From assembly GCF_020360975.1 (NCBI RefSeq), contig NW_025408667.1, forward strand, positions 3,534,001 to 3,598,000: a DNA stretch of 64,000 nucleotides. Direction: 5' to 3'. The translations under genes were made by a program, and so were the position numbers. Positions 35,710-48,300 of this stretch are shown here, one piece after another (positions within the stretch are counted from its first letter, which is position 1; each line of letters starts with the position of its first letter). Below the pieces are notes generated by a model. It was given only the letters and a program-made list of their open reading frames with translations, was not told where the DNA came from and searched no databases. Source of the stretch: Hirsutella rhossiliensis. Its lineage: Eukaryota > Ascomycota > Sordariomycetes > Hypocreales > Ophiocordycipitaceae.

Positions 35710-36684
35710 CTTGGGGCCGGAAAGAGGCGAGGACGGGCCGAGGTGATGCTGCTGTTTGTAAAGCTGCGGGTACGCCTTTTATTCGACCTGTTGTGTTTCT
35801 TCGTCTTCTTCTTCTTCTTCTTACTCTCTTTTCGATACCGTCCCTGCTTAAAGGGTCAGCGAGCGAGCATCTCTGCATTCAGATCTTTTAATACCCGAGG
35901 GGCCTGAGGTTGTCTCCCCAGACGCTTGTTGTACAGAGGATGAACTATATCTAGATTGCATAGAAAGAAACCAGGCTCCCCCTTTCTATCCACGCCGTCG
36001 CAGCACGGCATACAAGACCGTGCGTCGGTACACACCTAGCTTGTGTCAGCCATTGGCAGCTCTATCAGAATCGTCCATCTCAACTCCAACCATACAATGA
36101 GACAGGAGAGCCACACTGACCTGCGAGGGGGGGCGAGGGCGATGGGCATTGACGTCGACATTTCACTCGGACCAGGCAAATCCCAAGTTCGGTCCGCACC
36201 CTTTCGGCACGAAAGAGGGCTTGGAGGCAACTTGATACCATAGTGGGACGCAGAAAAACGTCAGTTTAGTCCAGGACATGCAATGAACCCTCGCTTCGCC
36301 GATATGGCGTTGCGGTCCTTCTCTCTCGCTGCGTCCCCCTCCCCCGCCAGCGTGGCCTATTGTACAGAAAAATCGCGGCGAGTCGATTTCCAGATGGTAG
36401 AGTAAATGCGGTTGATGCGCCACCAGTCGGCCGGCCATTCTGTCCGGGATAACCGGAAAATAAAAAGAAGAGAAAGAAAAGGGGAGTCGAGGGCAAAGAA
36501 AACAGGCGAAGAAAAGCCATCAAAGGGTATAACTTTGTTCCCGACAACACGTCTCCCAAAAACCAATCGTCGACCGGAGCATGCTCGCCTAAAAACCCAA
36601 AACTCCGCGCGTCGTGACTCCCAACTAAGACCGCTGAAAAACGTCCAAGCAGACCAATCCCTTCATTTCTTTTGCGCTTCTTTA
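35710..36684. other. 3' intergenic region between convergent NRPS-like and OPT genes
   Basis: It should hold both 3' UTRs and terminators. It contains a CTT-triplet run at about 35800-35822 and no coding frame I can support. Confidence 0.6.
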
Positions 36685-39555
36685 TCAGCTAAACTCCCCT
36701 ATCCGCGGCCCGAAGTACTCTCCCGGGGCGAGCGTCTTGAGGGCGCAGGCGTTGCCCTCGCAGCCCATTTCCGACGCCCGGTTCCCCCACCAGTCGAGGT
36801 CGGTTCCGGTGTACTGCAGGCTGAAGAAAATGATGATGCCCGCAATGGCAATGCCGCACGACCACGCCGCCGAAAGGACAAAGTTGTACTGATCAGAGAC
36901 ACATCGTTAGTCTCGACACGGACCTGCGCCGCAGCAGAGGACATACCTTTGACCATAGGCCGAGGAATCTGGACTTGAGGTAGATCCACGAAAAGTAGGC
37001 AATGGGCACCGATGGCCAGACGTACGACATGTTGTACGGCGCCCACACTATGCCGCCGTACATGATGGCCACCGGGTGGATCTGCCGGGTCCACGTCCAT
37101 TGGGGGAACTTCTTGCTCAGCGCCCAGAAGAAGACGACAATGACGACGCCGAGCGGGAAGCCGACCAGAGTGGCGCTGTACTGTCCCTGGTGCCCAAAGA
37201 TCTTCTCGGGGCCGACTGTGCCCCACAGGACCGACGCCGTGAAGAAGGTGTTGACGCCGGGACACGTCAGCCTGTACGGGGCCTCGGGGGTGCAGACGTC
37301 GTCAATGTTCATCATTTGAAAGTTCAAGACGCCGATGCAGACCATGGTGCTGACAAAGGTGGCGACCATCTGGGCGATAAAGGTGTGGCGGGGCGGCACC
37401 TTGACGTAGTGGGCGAGCTTCAAGTCGTTGCAGAACCAGATGGCGTGGGCGCAGGTGACATAGCCAAACGACTTGAAGTAGTTCATGGCCAGGGCGTTGC
37501 CGTCGACCCAGGAGCCGCCGACAAACTCGGCGAGCACATTGAGGGTCACCTCGATGCCCGTCATGGCCTTGATGATGCCGACGGGAATCACAAAGACGAC
37601 GCAGAGGGCGAGCCCGTAGAAGACGACGCCAGGAGACGTGTGCGTGTTCCAGCCGGCGATTGCGGCGACGCCAAACGCAATGGCGACGGCAAGGCAGGCC
37701 AGGTACCACCAGTCTGGAACCTCAGGGTACGCCTTCATCAGGCGGTTGTGCACGTCCAGGACGCGCTCCTCGCGCAGCGGCGTCTTCCGGCGCAGGCTGT
37801 TGAAGAGGGCCTTGAAGCCCATGACGATCTCGTGGCGGTGGTAGAGGGCGGCGTACGTGAGCGTCGACGTGTAGATGCCGAAGAAGAACATGTATATGAC
37901 GATATTGCCGGCACCGAGGAACGGGGGCGAGTAGGCCGAGTACTTTTCCTGGTTGAAGAGGCCGTGGTCGTCGGTGGCCCTGGTGATGTTGTACAGCTGG
38001 GCAAAGTGGTCGTAGACGCGGTTGGTGTTGATGGGAAGGAAGCCCGTGTTGTAGACGTTCTTGTACCAGAAGGCAAGCACGACCCAAAACGAGGCAAAGA
38101 CGCCGATGAAGCGGTTGACGGTGCTGAAGAAGGGCACCATGAGCGGGTCGGCCGAGTCCCACAGGAGGACGTTCCAGTCCCAGGTCGGGAATGGGTTGAC
38201 GCCCAAGCCGTGGTTGATGCCCGTGACGACGTTGAGTTCGCGGTGGCCCGGGGCAATCCAACTGATCCAGTTGAACTTGGACAGGCCGACCCAGATGTAG
38301 CCGGGGAACCAAAACCAGACGAACATGGCGGCGAACATGACGTAGAAGAACTTTATCCTCGAGATGCGCCAGATCTTGCGAAAGGGGCCCTCGACGGGGG
38401 GGTTCACGTCGGTGTGAAAGGCCGAGTTGAGGGCGATGGTGACGAGCGAGGCAGGCCAGACGCAGTACGAGGGGTAGACGAGGAAGCGGCGGCAGACGCC
38501 GGCAATGCCGTAGCCGATAAAGTTTGTGGCGAGGGCGATGAGCAGCTGGTAGGCAAAATGTGAGGCGTAGGGCTGGTCAAAATACTGGGGCAGATACTGG
38601 ACCCAGATGATGTAGTTGGTGTAGGGGGTGTTGTAGGCGACGTTGGCCATGATTGTGATGAGCATGTGCTCCTTTTTGGAGAAGGGGCCGGGGTTGAGCG
38701 AGTGGCGGACGCCGCAGAGGGTGAAGCCCCTGTCGGGCAGCCAATTCTCGGCAGCCTTGCCGACGGGGTAGGCCAGGAGCTGTGCGACGTTTGCCATGAC
38801 GCGGATGGCGGGCTGGCGAATATCGAAGAGCTGGTTGACAAAGGCGAGGAGGACGGAGAAGAGCAGGCCGATGGCCCAGCTGCGCAAGGTGGAGCAGGGC
38901 GTCTTGGGGTCGTCCTTGTTGCTGACGACGGCGCGCACCTCGGCGTAGGGGCTGTTGCTGGTGATGAGGGCGGCCTCGAGCTTCATCTCCTGGATAAGGT
39001 GCTGGTGCTTCTCGGGCTCGGAGAAGACGGACTCGTTGTCAAGAAAGGCCTTGATCTTCTGGATGACGGCCAGGGGGAAGTTGGGGTCTTTTTCGTGGAC
39101 GCGGCGGACGCGGATCATAATGTCGCGGACCTCGTCGAGCGTGTACTGCGAGGCGAGCTCCTTGGCCTCGAGCAGGTCGTCCTCGGTGACATTGAGATCG
39201 TGTTCGGTGGCGGTGCGCTGATGCTGCTGCTGAGTCGTGTACAGGTAGCGGTCGTCTTCGTCGTAGGAAAAGGGCTCCTGCTAAGGTTGGCGAGGCCCGT
39301 CAGCGCCCGTTTGCCATGGATGATGTATGCTTCTCCCCGAGCTGAGGTCTGCCTTGTCCGAGCTCCCCTATATATCCCGAAAGCTCTCCCCCTCTCTCTC
39401 TCGGCACGCAGACGGATACTCGATGCCGGGCAGTAGGGCATCAGGGTCAGTCTTACCGCGCTCTCGTGGGACTTGTCGGTCGAGGCGACCGAGGGCCGAG
39501 GCCTCTCGACGGGCCCCGGGCTCGTGGCGGCGGTCTTCTCGTCGTCGGCGGCCAT
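36685..39555 (-). CDS. oligopeptide transporter, OPT family, 3 exons, 877 aa
   Basis: Proton-coupled uptake of tetra/pentapeptides, glutathione or metal-peptide complexes across the plasma membrane is typical of the family; the substrate here is unknown. Exons: 39555-39457, 39277-36947, 36888-36685. The introns are 179 nt and 58 nt, both phase 0; the second has a CTAAC branch site. The start is in GCCATGG context. The cytoplasmic N-terminus (about 1-160) is acidic. The family motifs are SLNPGPFSKKEH (NPG at 228-230) and KVPPRHTF (659-666), with many hydrophobic segments between 165 and 840. The last exon adds a final membrane helix (AAWSCGIAIAGIIIFFSLQY) and a short tail. Length and motifs are normal, so the gene looks intact. 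It is convergent with the NRPS-like gene; transporter and synthetase may have belonged to one locus, but adjacency is the only support. Confidence 0.92.
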
Positions 39556-42500
39556 GGCGGTAGGCGCCCTAGCTGGGCTCGTCGAATTCTGCAAAGGCGG
39601 CAGCCTCGAGAGTCGAGGATCCGGCAGTGCAGAAGGCAGGCGGTGGGCGACGACGGGCGGGGGCCGTGGCGGGATCAGGTTGATGAAGAGGGAAGTGAAG
39701 GGTGACGGGCAGCCTGACAAGGATGAGGACAGGAAGGGGGAGGCAGCGGGCCAGATGGGTGGGGCGAAGTGGGAGTACGAGGTACAGCGAATGAGAGGGT
39801 TTGGCTTCTTTTGCCGTGGGCCGCTGGCTGCTAGTAACACCGCTGTGGGCGCCGGCAAGGGACCTCGGGCGACCTACTCCGTAGACCAGGCGATTTTTAG
39901 GGGACCTACCCACTGCCCGTGCCAGCCTACGGCACAGCTGCGGTACATGGCCGACACACTGCAGTATCCGTACACAACTCCCAGAAATCAAGCGAGCTAC
40001 GGACGGAGTTGACGTCTGCCCTCGAGTGTCCCGTCCCACACCATGGGCACTGGTGATTGGCAAGGCACGGGTAGGCGGACGCGCTACCCGAGCTATTTCT
40101 GTACAGGGCTGGCTGGCCTCTTACCTAAGCTCCAGGGGGCCCTGTAACCCTCCACCGCGGGTGCATCTGGGCATCTGTCCAGCCCATCCGCGGTGAAGTG
40201 AGCGTGCGAGAGGGGCTGCAGGGTTAACCAGGTAAACTCGGCGAGGATAGACGCCGGCTTTTGTATTCATTTCTGGGCGCATCGACTCTACCATCTCCAA
40301 GAGGAGGAGACCCCTTACAGTACAGGCTCAGCTCGAGTGCAAGCATCTGCGGCCGGTACCCGACGCTTTCGTACCCCGAGTTCTGGGCTTGGCCAATCAG
40401 ACAAGGCAGCAGACAGAGTTGCAAAGCCGGCAATGTATCTCGGCGTATCGAGGCGGGGGCTTCGGTACATGGTAAGGCGGCTGGATCAATTCCTCCGTAC
40501 TGTACTGTACGTACTTGGTAAGAGGTACTACCTTACCTTACTTGGCAAGAGGTACTTGGCAAGAGGTACTTGGCAAGAGGGACTTGGCAAGAGGGACTTG
40601 GCACCCGCGTACAGTAGGTACTCGGAGCCTTGGGCTAGCACATACCGGGCCCGCCTCGTCACAAACTCCTCTCAGACTCTGCCTCGAAAAGCGAGGCGAC
40701 GTCAGACAAGTTGCATGCCGTGCAACCGACAAACGTCCCAGGCGCTCTTGGCTTCGCCGTCCAGACCAATGCCGAGCAAAAGCAACGAGCACGCTTTGGG
40801 CCTTGTGGGGGTCCATGCGACAACTCGGCACACGGCAGCCAGAGACAGACAGACGCGGGCCCTGCAGCCAGAGTCGGCGCCTTCGATTGGCTGCCCAGCC
40901 GACGAGCCCCGGCTGGCCCTGGGCCTCGACGGAGACCTCTCGGCTGCCCGGCACGGATCCCTAGCCAGCTGCCTGCCGAGAGAGCCAAGGACGGTTACAC
41001 GCGCTGCCCACAGTCGCCCACAGTCGCCACCAGTCGCCACAGTCGCGGGCAGGAAGGAGGCCTTGGACCAACGGTCAAAAAAGAGCAAGCCACCGACTTT
41101 TGCCGCAAGACAAGGGAGGACACCGGCCCGCACCGGCCGCAACCAATGACTTACCTAGATACACTACAACAAGGCGGCTACTGCGTGCGTGTCGCAGGAC
41201 GGGCGGGCAAGCCGGCACTTTAGGGACGGAGGTCACCCTGCTGTGAGCACGTCTGAATTGCCCAACGAGACGGTTGGTGCCACGCTAACGCGCCGTGGCC
41301 GTGGCGCCCAAGGGTGGTGATAAGAGAGTTTAGGGCTCGGACAATCGGCACGCTGGCGGCGAGCCGAACATCCGTTCGCTCCTATGCACGGCCCACTTCC
41401 GATCCCTATCCAGCCATGCCAGCGTCTTTGCCTCTCGCCTCTCGCCTCTCAACCTTTATGCGACGCTCGAAGCCTTCTCTCAGCCCGTGGCAACTCGGCC
41501 GACGACAAGTCCGGCTCCGCGCCTACCAGCGAGGCTCAGCCAGGTCCAGCGCGGGCCGTTGGAGTCAAGGGGGCATGCTCGTGTTTAAAGTGTCATGAGA
41601 CATCAGACATCCAAGGCGCCCCTTGTTCTTCTTGTGTGCGACAAATTCCCACTCAAGCGCCGCCCAGTCACGCCACGTTGCGCTCCTGTGAGTCGATTTC
41701 CCCGCCCAAGAGTCCCTTTTCCATTGTCGTTGTATGTAATATGCCATGAACCACTCCCTCGACGCCTCGTTTCCGTGGCTGCACCCCGAAGCCAACACGT
41801 GCTCTTAAACAAGCCGCTGCCACCCACGAGTCGACATTTACACCTTCCCTTCGCTCGTGGCCTGATCTGGCACTTGCCGACAGGGACCGACCAGTCGACC
41901 CGGGCTTGGCAATCGGAAAGCTCTTGTCGTCGTCAGCGCCAAGAACCCTCGCCCCCAAGAAATCCCCGCACCACTACGGATACCGCAGCGACTCATCCGG
42001 AAGCGAGCTGCTGCTTCAAGCAAAAGCCGGGCTTCTTCAGTCTTGAATCCTCCTGACTCTCGGCCTGTCTAAAGCTTACATCCCCAGTCAAAATCGTTCT
42101 TGGCGACAAATATGGAGTCGACAGGGACTTTTCGTTCAAATCCACAAGGATGAAAAACTTTACCTTTTCCGCTCTTACAGTACGAGCAATCGCGCATCTA
42201 TCTCGCATCAGAGACTGGATGGATTAATGTCGAGGGGCTTTCATGTCCCCGTTCACCTTTGTCCATCCACCCCAAACACGGCAAGCGCCGAATTGCTTTG
42301 GCCAAAAACCTCTGTCCGATGTTGATTGTCAACTTGCCAGATGAGCGCAATGCATCTTACCAGCATGGGTTATATGTGTCGTCTTTTGGGAACCTTGCCG
42401 GAAACTCAACATCATCGCACCAGGCGCCTCCGAATGCAACGGCGACCTTGACGGCGGGATCCGATAGGCCAAAGGTCAAACGAAAGGCCGGCTTTGAGCG

Positions 42501-44988
42501 CAAGAGTCATTGGTCTACTTGCTTGTCGGTCATGCTGACGCCGGCTCGTCTGAGTATCCAGTCTCCCAGTTGACCGAGCGAAACGGCGACAGCACGCGCC
42601 TGTGCGAGACCAACTCTCCCATGCTGAGAACCCACGATGGGCTTTTCCCAACCGTGACAAACCCGGGTCTATGAATCGGTTGGCACCAATTCTTCGAGAT
42701 GGTTCTGAGCCAATGCCCAAGCTCAGGGCTTTGTCACGTCTTCTTCTCCCTGTTTCGCGCTCGCTTTTCTTGCTCGCTCACTGGCACTGTTCAGGGCACG
42801 CGAGATAGGCCTGTTGAAAATCTTGATCCTTTATGAGGCCTGCTTCTAGATCTTGCCCATACGATTGATGCCGTTGTGACAAAGCCTTGACAGGCGTCCC
42901 GGCAGAGCCAACGGGCACGCGGAACTCCGTGATACCCGTTTTGTCTTGACAGGCAACTGTATTCACTCTTCGCCGCTCAATCTACCTTTCGAGTAAGGCT
43001 CACAGGGGGGAATTGCGGTAACGGCCGATGAGTTTGGCGTCACCTTTGGCATCTACCGTCTATGTTATTCGCAGTGAATCACCCGACAAGGGGAACGCTA
43101 CGGGCGATCGCAGCAAGGATTCCTCGAATGAGCTTCCTTGTTTGAGCATACTATCCCGTGGTCGGTCGAGGTGGCTACCAGACCAGGACCCCAATTACGA
43201 CAATGGCTTCCCTTGAGCTTTCTCTTTTCAAGATGATCAATCACACTCTTGCTGGGGCGAAAGCAGCATGCACACTGAACATTGCAGCTTCCATCAGGTC
43301 GGCAAATCGTGACAAGTGTTTCGGTCGTGTCATTCTAAAAACGCCCCTCACGAGCCGTATCTCCTCGGGTTCATGCGGGTTGATTCTCGTCGTTGTTTCG
43401 TACAGGGCGTGATCCACAGCGAGTATGGTACGGTAGCCATGTCTCAGTGTCGCGCTGTGACTCGTTCTTGACTGCAAACCGTTGGAGTGGAGATTCTTCG
43501 AAACGCCGCCTTCAGAAGAAGCACGAGATACGAGAGAAGTGTATCTCGATCCTTGATATTGCTGCTGACATTGTAGTATCACTCACGCAAGAGTCCATCA
43601 ATTGGCATTGCACGTCGGACGAACTTCCGAACATTTCCAGGAAGGGACACGCATCCACGCTACATGGACCCAAATAGCAGGCTTATCATCTCCCAAGGCA
43701 GCAGTCGTGAACGTGCTATAGGTATGCCCTACCCATTCCGCCCATACATGGGCTAGTCCTCGACGACAAGGCGCCTTGGTTTCGAGAGAGCATGTGTCAG
43801 AAGAATAAGTTCGTTCGCTCTCGATGGTGCAAGCAACAAGAATCAGGGATCGGAACCGGGAACCATTACTTGCTTCTGATGGTCCCAGATCTAGATTCTC
43901 AATGTTTACCAAGAACCCAGCCTGGAGCTGGCGGCGCCCAGCGCAAAGTTCTGTACCGACGTTCGAAAGACAAGAAAGCTGGGGCATAGTGCGGTGATCA
44001 AGGCGAGCATCGACGCTGAGTTTTACCATAGCAACAAGCCTTGAGCATCTTGTTTTAGTCCTGAAAGTCAGCCATGTGACCCAGCCGAGGGCTTCCATCA
44101 GTGGCCGCTCGCCCCCGACTCGAGCTACACGTGCAGACGTCACTCGGGCTACTCTTTTATAAACCCTTGATGGGCGCGAGGCGATATCAGCAGGCCCACG
44201 ATTCTAACCGCCCAGATCATTGCGCTCACTCGCCGCACTCTGAGCGAGCAACAGGGCAATGACGCTGCTACCCGTGGGGTCCCGGTCCACCCGGCCAGCT
44301 GCGAGGCATGGCCACGAAGCATGTCGCTTTTGGCTCGCTCGGCGTCCATTCCGAAACCACGCGCGTCTGAAGAATAATCAGTTCGAAGGTGAGGGACTGG
44401 AAGAGCTCAAACATGCCTGAGGACCATGGCTCATCAGCACTCGATACGGTTTGAGCTATAAAAGACCAGAAGCCGCAGACGCTATGCTCGCAGATATCAC
44501 ATCAGGAGGACAGATTCTGAGTTCGTCGAACCCTTCTATCGCCGGTCGGAAGGCATCCACGACGGAGCAGGAACAGCCCAATAAGGACGGAACAGATAGG
44601 CCATAGCCGTAGGTCCGCACGGCTTTCCGGATCCGACACGAGCCACGAAATCTACGGGGAAGCTTCATATAGTCAAGAGAACTTGCAACTGGTTTTGCCT
44701 CGGGAAACTTGATTATTGCGAATAGAGAAACACCGCGTTTGCCATTCAAGACAAGCACCGCGACACACTTTCAAGAAATGCGTCACGCTTCGTCACCGAC
44801 GATCTTGTTCCTCTTGATAAGCGCGTTCCTCAACAGCCGTCCTGTGATGACGTTTCTGCAGCCCATGACCGTTCAGGCTGGACGAGCCCGCTACGGTGCG
44901 ATGACAAGGGTGCCCGGTCACGTTGCGAGCGCCAGACGGCAAAGAGGCCACACAAGCCAGGGACAGGTTGGCCCCAAACGAAGAAAGC
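39556..44988. other. gene-free region, left part of the desert
   Basis: It begins with the OPT promoter region (the minus-strand ATG is at 39555). No frame on either strand resembles a known protein. Features seen are one TACTCCGTA motif (39875-39883), the 14-bp tandem repeat at 40540-40602, short GTCGCCACA-type repeats around 41010-41050, and CTCTCGC repeats near 41440. Confidence 0.5.
40513..40602 (+). repeat. 14-bp tandem repeat (ACTTGGCAAGAGGT)
   Basis: Four full copies and a half copy run from 40540 to 40602, with the last base of the unit varying T/G, and a degenerate copy sits at 40513-40526. Minisatellite in non-coding DNA. Confidence 0.9.
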
Positions 44989-45333
44989 ATGTCATCAGCA
45001 CTCAACAGTGACGGTTCTCGAGCGGCCCTGTCCGTCGTAGCTGGGCCGTCTCTAGTTGCACCGTATAAACAAGGTCTTGGCTCGTCCGACGGCTGCCCAA
45101 GTCTTCTTGGGGATTCAAACTCGGCACCTAGCCGCCGGGCCCCTCCGACGACTCCTCGTCAGACGAAACTGAGCGCTTTTGCACAGGTCCCACGGGAAAT
45201 GAAACTCGGTGGCGGTGAAAAAAACAAGGCATGGATCGAGCAATGGCGCAACTCCGAGGGGCCTGGTGGCAGCCTGATCCAACGAGATCCTGACATCCTA
45301 CTCTTCGAATACGAGGTACGTGTGTGGAAATAG
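44989..45333 (+). CDS. small hypothetical protein candidate with a PIP-box-like motif
   Basis: An ATG at 44989 opens 115 codons. The central part is PTTPRQTKLSAFAQVPREMK, followed by KNKAWIEQWRNSEGP and RDPDILLFEYE. The QTKLSAFA segment resembles a PCNA-binding box (Q-x-x-L-x-x-F-x) with the last aromatic missing. A GTACGT donor immediately follows FEYE (45316), and a possible acceptor at 45421 would give a short last exon (LSLT then stop), so the protein may be about 113 residues. I do not recognise the family. It is the only frame in the 39.6-60.8 kb stretch that looks protein-like to me, and it may still be a chance frame. Confidence 0.33.
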   Translation: MSSALNSDGSRAALSVVAGPSLVAPYKQGLGSSDGCPSLLGDSNSAPSRRAPPTTPRQTKLSAFAQVPREMKLGGGEKNKAWIEQWRNSEGPGGSLIQRDPDILLFEYEVRVWK

Positions 45334-48300
45334 GAAAGGCCTTTTGAGCTTTCTTGACCCCTGGTCCCGTCGTGAAACGACGAGGCCCTGCTGTAAGGGA
45401 GTGAATGGCATGAGCCATCAGCTGTCATTAACGTGAGACTCCGAATGCGGGCATTCGTCCATCAACCGAGCTCGCCGGTCCAGGCAGGGCGGTGGCAACT
45501 CTCCCGCTAACTTCCACACTGTTGGGACGTTGGCGACATTTCCTCATCCCCACGGAGCGAGGCTTGGTTAATCAACTTGCGACTGGGCATCATCCGTGGG
45601 GGGGGGGGCAACCTTGCAGAAGCACACAATGCACACAGCATCAACCTCACTCAGGGTTTCCCCAGACCGAGGACCAACGACAACCGTCTCAACTGGACAA
45701 ACTCATGGCCCTCCAGGCTGCTCTGTGTTCGAGTGGCCGCGGTGCCTGGCATTGATCCCAGGCCTCGTCCATAGAACGGGGGCCGGGCCCGAGTCTTGTC
45801 GGCCGTGGCGGCCGTATGCGTTCAAGCCCCCGGCGCATATGCCCAAGGCGGCAAGGCATGTGGGTTCCTGCCTTTGCGATGCGCTGTTTACCATCCAGCC
45901 GGCCCAGTGATCCCTGGAAGCGCTCCTGGAGCCTGGTTGTGGCCATCAAGGAGCGGCTCCCTTTCGTACAACAACCTGGCCCGACAGGCGGCCGGTGCAG
46001 CTTGGGGGTCCAGATGGGCTGCACCGCCTGGGACGTGAGCAACAGAACAACGGGGCGGGGCGTTGGCGTCCGTAGGAGAAGGGAGCATCTTCATACGCAC
46101 CATTGTAGTTTATTGTATTCCGTATGTGCGGTAGTCCAAAGCAGCGTGATGTGACCTCATCACCTCTCCCAGCCGAGGCAAGCCTAGAGTTGTATGCCCC
46201 ATCTCTCCCAAAGGCCCCCAACACGGATCGGCAGTTTATCGGCCAGCCACGGAGCCCTCCCCGCCGTGCCCTTCCGCGACCCGGACTTTAGTCTTTGGCG
46301 ATATGAGAGGAACCGCTACCCACGGGAGCGTAGCCGTCTCCACTGCGGAAAGCCGCCCTCGCGCGCGCTTGCAGTACCATCAGGATGGCTCACATACATA
46401 CACACGCGGACATGCGCGTCAACGGAGCCGCTCCGTCACAAGACACACCCCCTCATCCCCTTCCATCATGTTCGGTTTCATGGGGAGCGGCGGATCCGCC
46501 CCCGGGCAGAAGCTCGGTCAACTTGATGAGTGAGCCGGCGGCTACTGTAACTAGGAGGCAGGGGAAGGGGGCGGGGGAGGGGGAACGCAAGGGCCCCAAG
46601 CCGAGGAAGCAAGGCGTGTTGGGTCGAGTCCTCGCGATTGGGGATGCAAACACTTTTCCGCGTGATCAACAGAGCTGAGAGGCTCATGAAGTCCGCGAAC
46701 CAACATGGGAAGTTGGCGGAAATCATGCTTGGCATTATCACTCTCTCCGGCACTGTACAGACCACTGCAAGATACTTCATGAGACGCAGACGCCTCAGAC
46801 GTGTCTGACTTCGATCGACCCTGGCAAGTTTCTCACACGGCTTTGCTTTCCTGTTCGTGGGGGAGGGAAGGGAGCGTGAGAGAAGAAGGGGTTGCGATAA
46901 CCGGGGAACTTGAAGACTGGCGTGTCTAGCCAAGGCCCACGATGCGAAATGCTGGGGACGTTTCCTCCCTCCCCGCTCCCCTCTTGGGGGGGTTACATGC
47001 ATACGATCGTTATAACATAGTACCGTGCATACAGTGCTGCGTTGTAAATAGACGGCCCATATGCATCGCTCTCGCTGGTCCAGGGCTGGCTTTGGACTTT
47101 GAGCCCAAGGGAGGGGGTGTCTGGTGAAGAAAAGATTGCTGGGAAGGATTGCGGCTGGTCGCAACAGTCTGTCCTTGCTTAACGTTGTATGCAGCTGCTC
47201 TCCAGCAGCAGGCAACAGGGCCATCCATATCCATCAACCTCTCAAGGCCAGCCACACAAACAGGCAAAACAAAAGGATGACCTGCGGGCAGACATCAGAG
47301 ACAGAATGTCTCTGGCTGCAACTCGCGCGGCAAGGCAAGCAAGGCAATGGCATGGGAGGGTACGGGGGGCAAAGGGACAGAAAAAGGCAGGGCTGGATTT
47401 GCGTTGCACCGGACATGCTGCAGTTACATGGAACGCGGAGCGAAGTCGGCAGCCAGGTTGCACTGCAGCCCTATATGCACCAAAGTGTCATGGCTGGGGG
47501 TCCCGTACGTACGAGAGCCGCCGCGGCGCCCTTTCCCCCTTTTTCTCCCATCTGTGGTCACACACCCCCGGCCCACGATCAGGAGCAGGTTGTCCATGAA
47601 GCCCGGGCGAGGCGGCCAAGACGGTTCTTTGCCGGCTGCCACCGACGGTAACGGGGGGGGTGGCACCATACCCCCCCGTTGCCGTCAGAGCCACGAGTGT
47701 GTAGGACGGCATACGCACCGTACTCTTCTGGCCTCTGCCATTCAAGTGCGTGCTGGCTCGGCTCGAGACGGAGGGAAGCATCTTGAGCCACCCACCGGCG
47801 TCTGCCAGCCCATGCATCCAGCAACGAGAGAGGCAAGGGGAAGGGGGGTAGAGGCGACGACACGGACACTCGACGTGTGTGGGCGCTGGAGCGCCACACT
47901 GGCCTGACTTGAGCGGTCGAGTACCGTCCGGTCCGGAGCTCGATAACGCGCAGGGCAGTGCAGTACTGGAGCGAGGCTTTACTCCGAAATCTGCAACCTG
48001 AGTCAGGATACCAAGACATCGAGGCAACATGACGGCCAAGTCTCTCCGAGGTGGCAACGACGCCGACTGCGGTCCATGCCATGGCACGAACTTGGCTCAT
48101 TTTAGCACTGCTTCTCTTGCGAGTGGAAGAGGGCCGCCTCGGCGTTGGCCGAACAGAACAGGGGGGGGGCTTGATTCCTGCAGCGTCAAGCATGGCCAGC
48201 CCTGTTGGCTGTGTGCTCATCTCGCCGCAACCTTGCGCATATCCAAGGCCAATGGGGGACCGAGGCCGCGGCGGGCGCATGTAGGATCACAGATGCACGC

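Noticed and set aside
37076..38563. 495-codon plus-strand frame inside the OPT gene
   Set aside because: Antisense shadow rich in Asp/Val/Gly; the minus strand has unambiguous OPT motifs and membrane segments.
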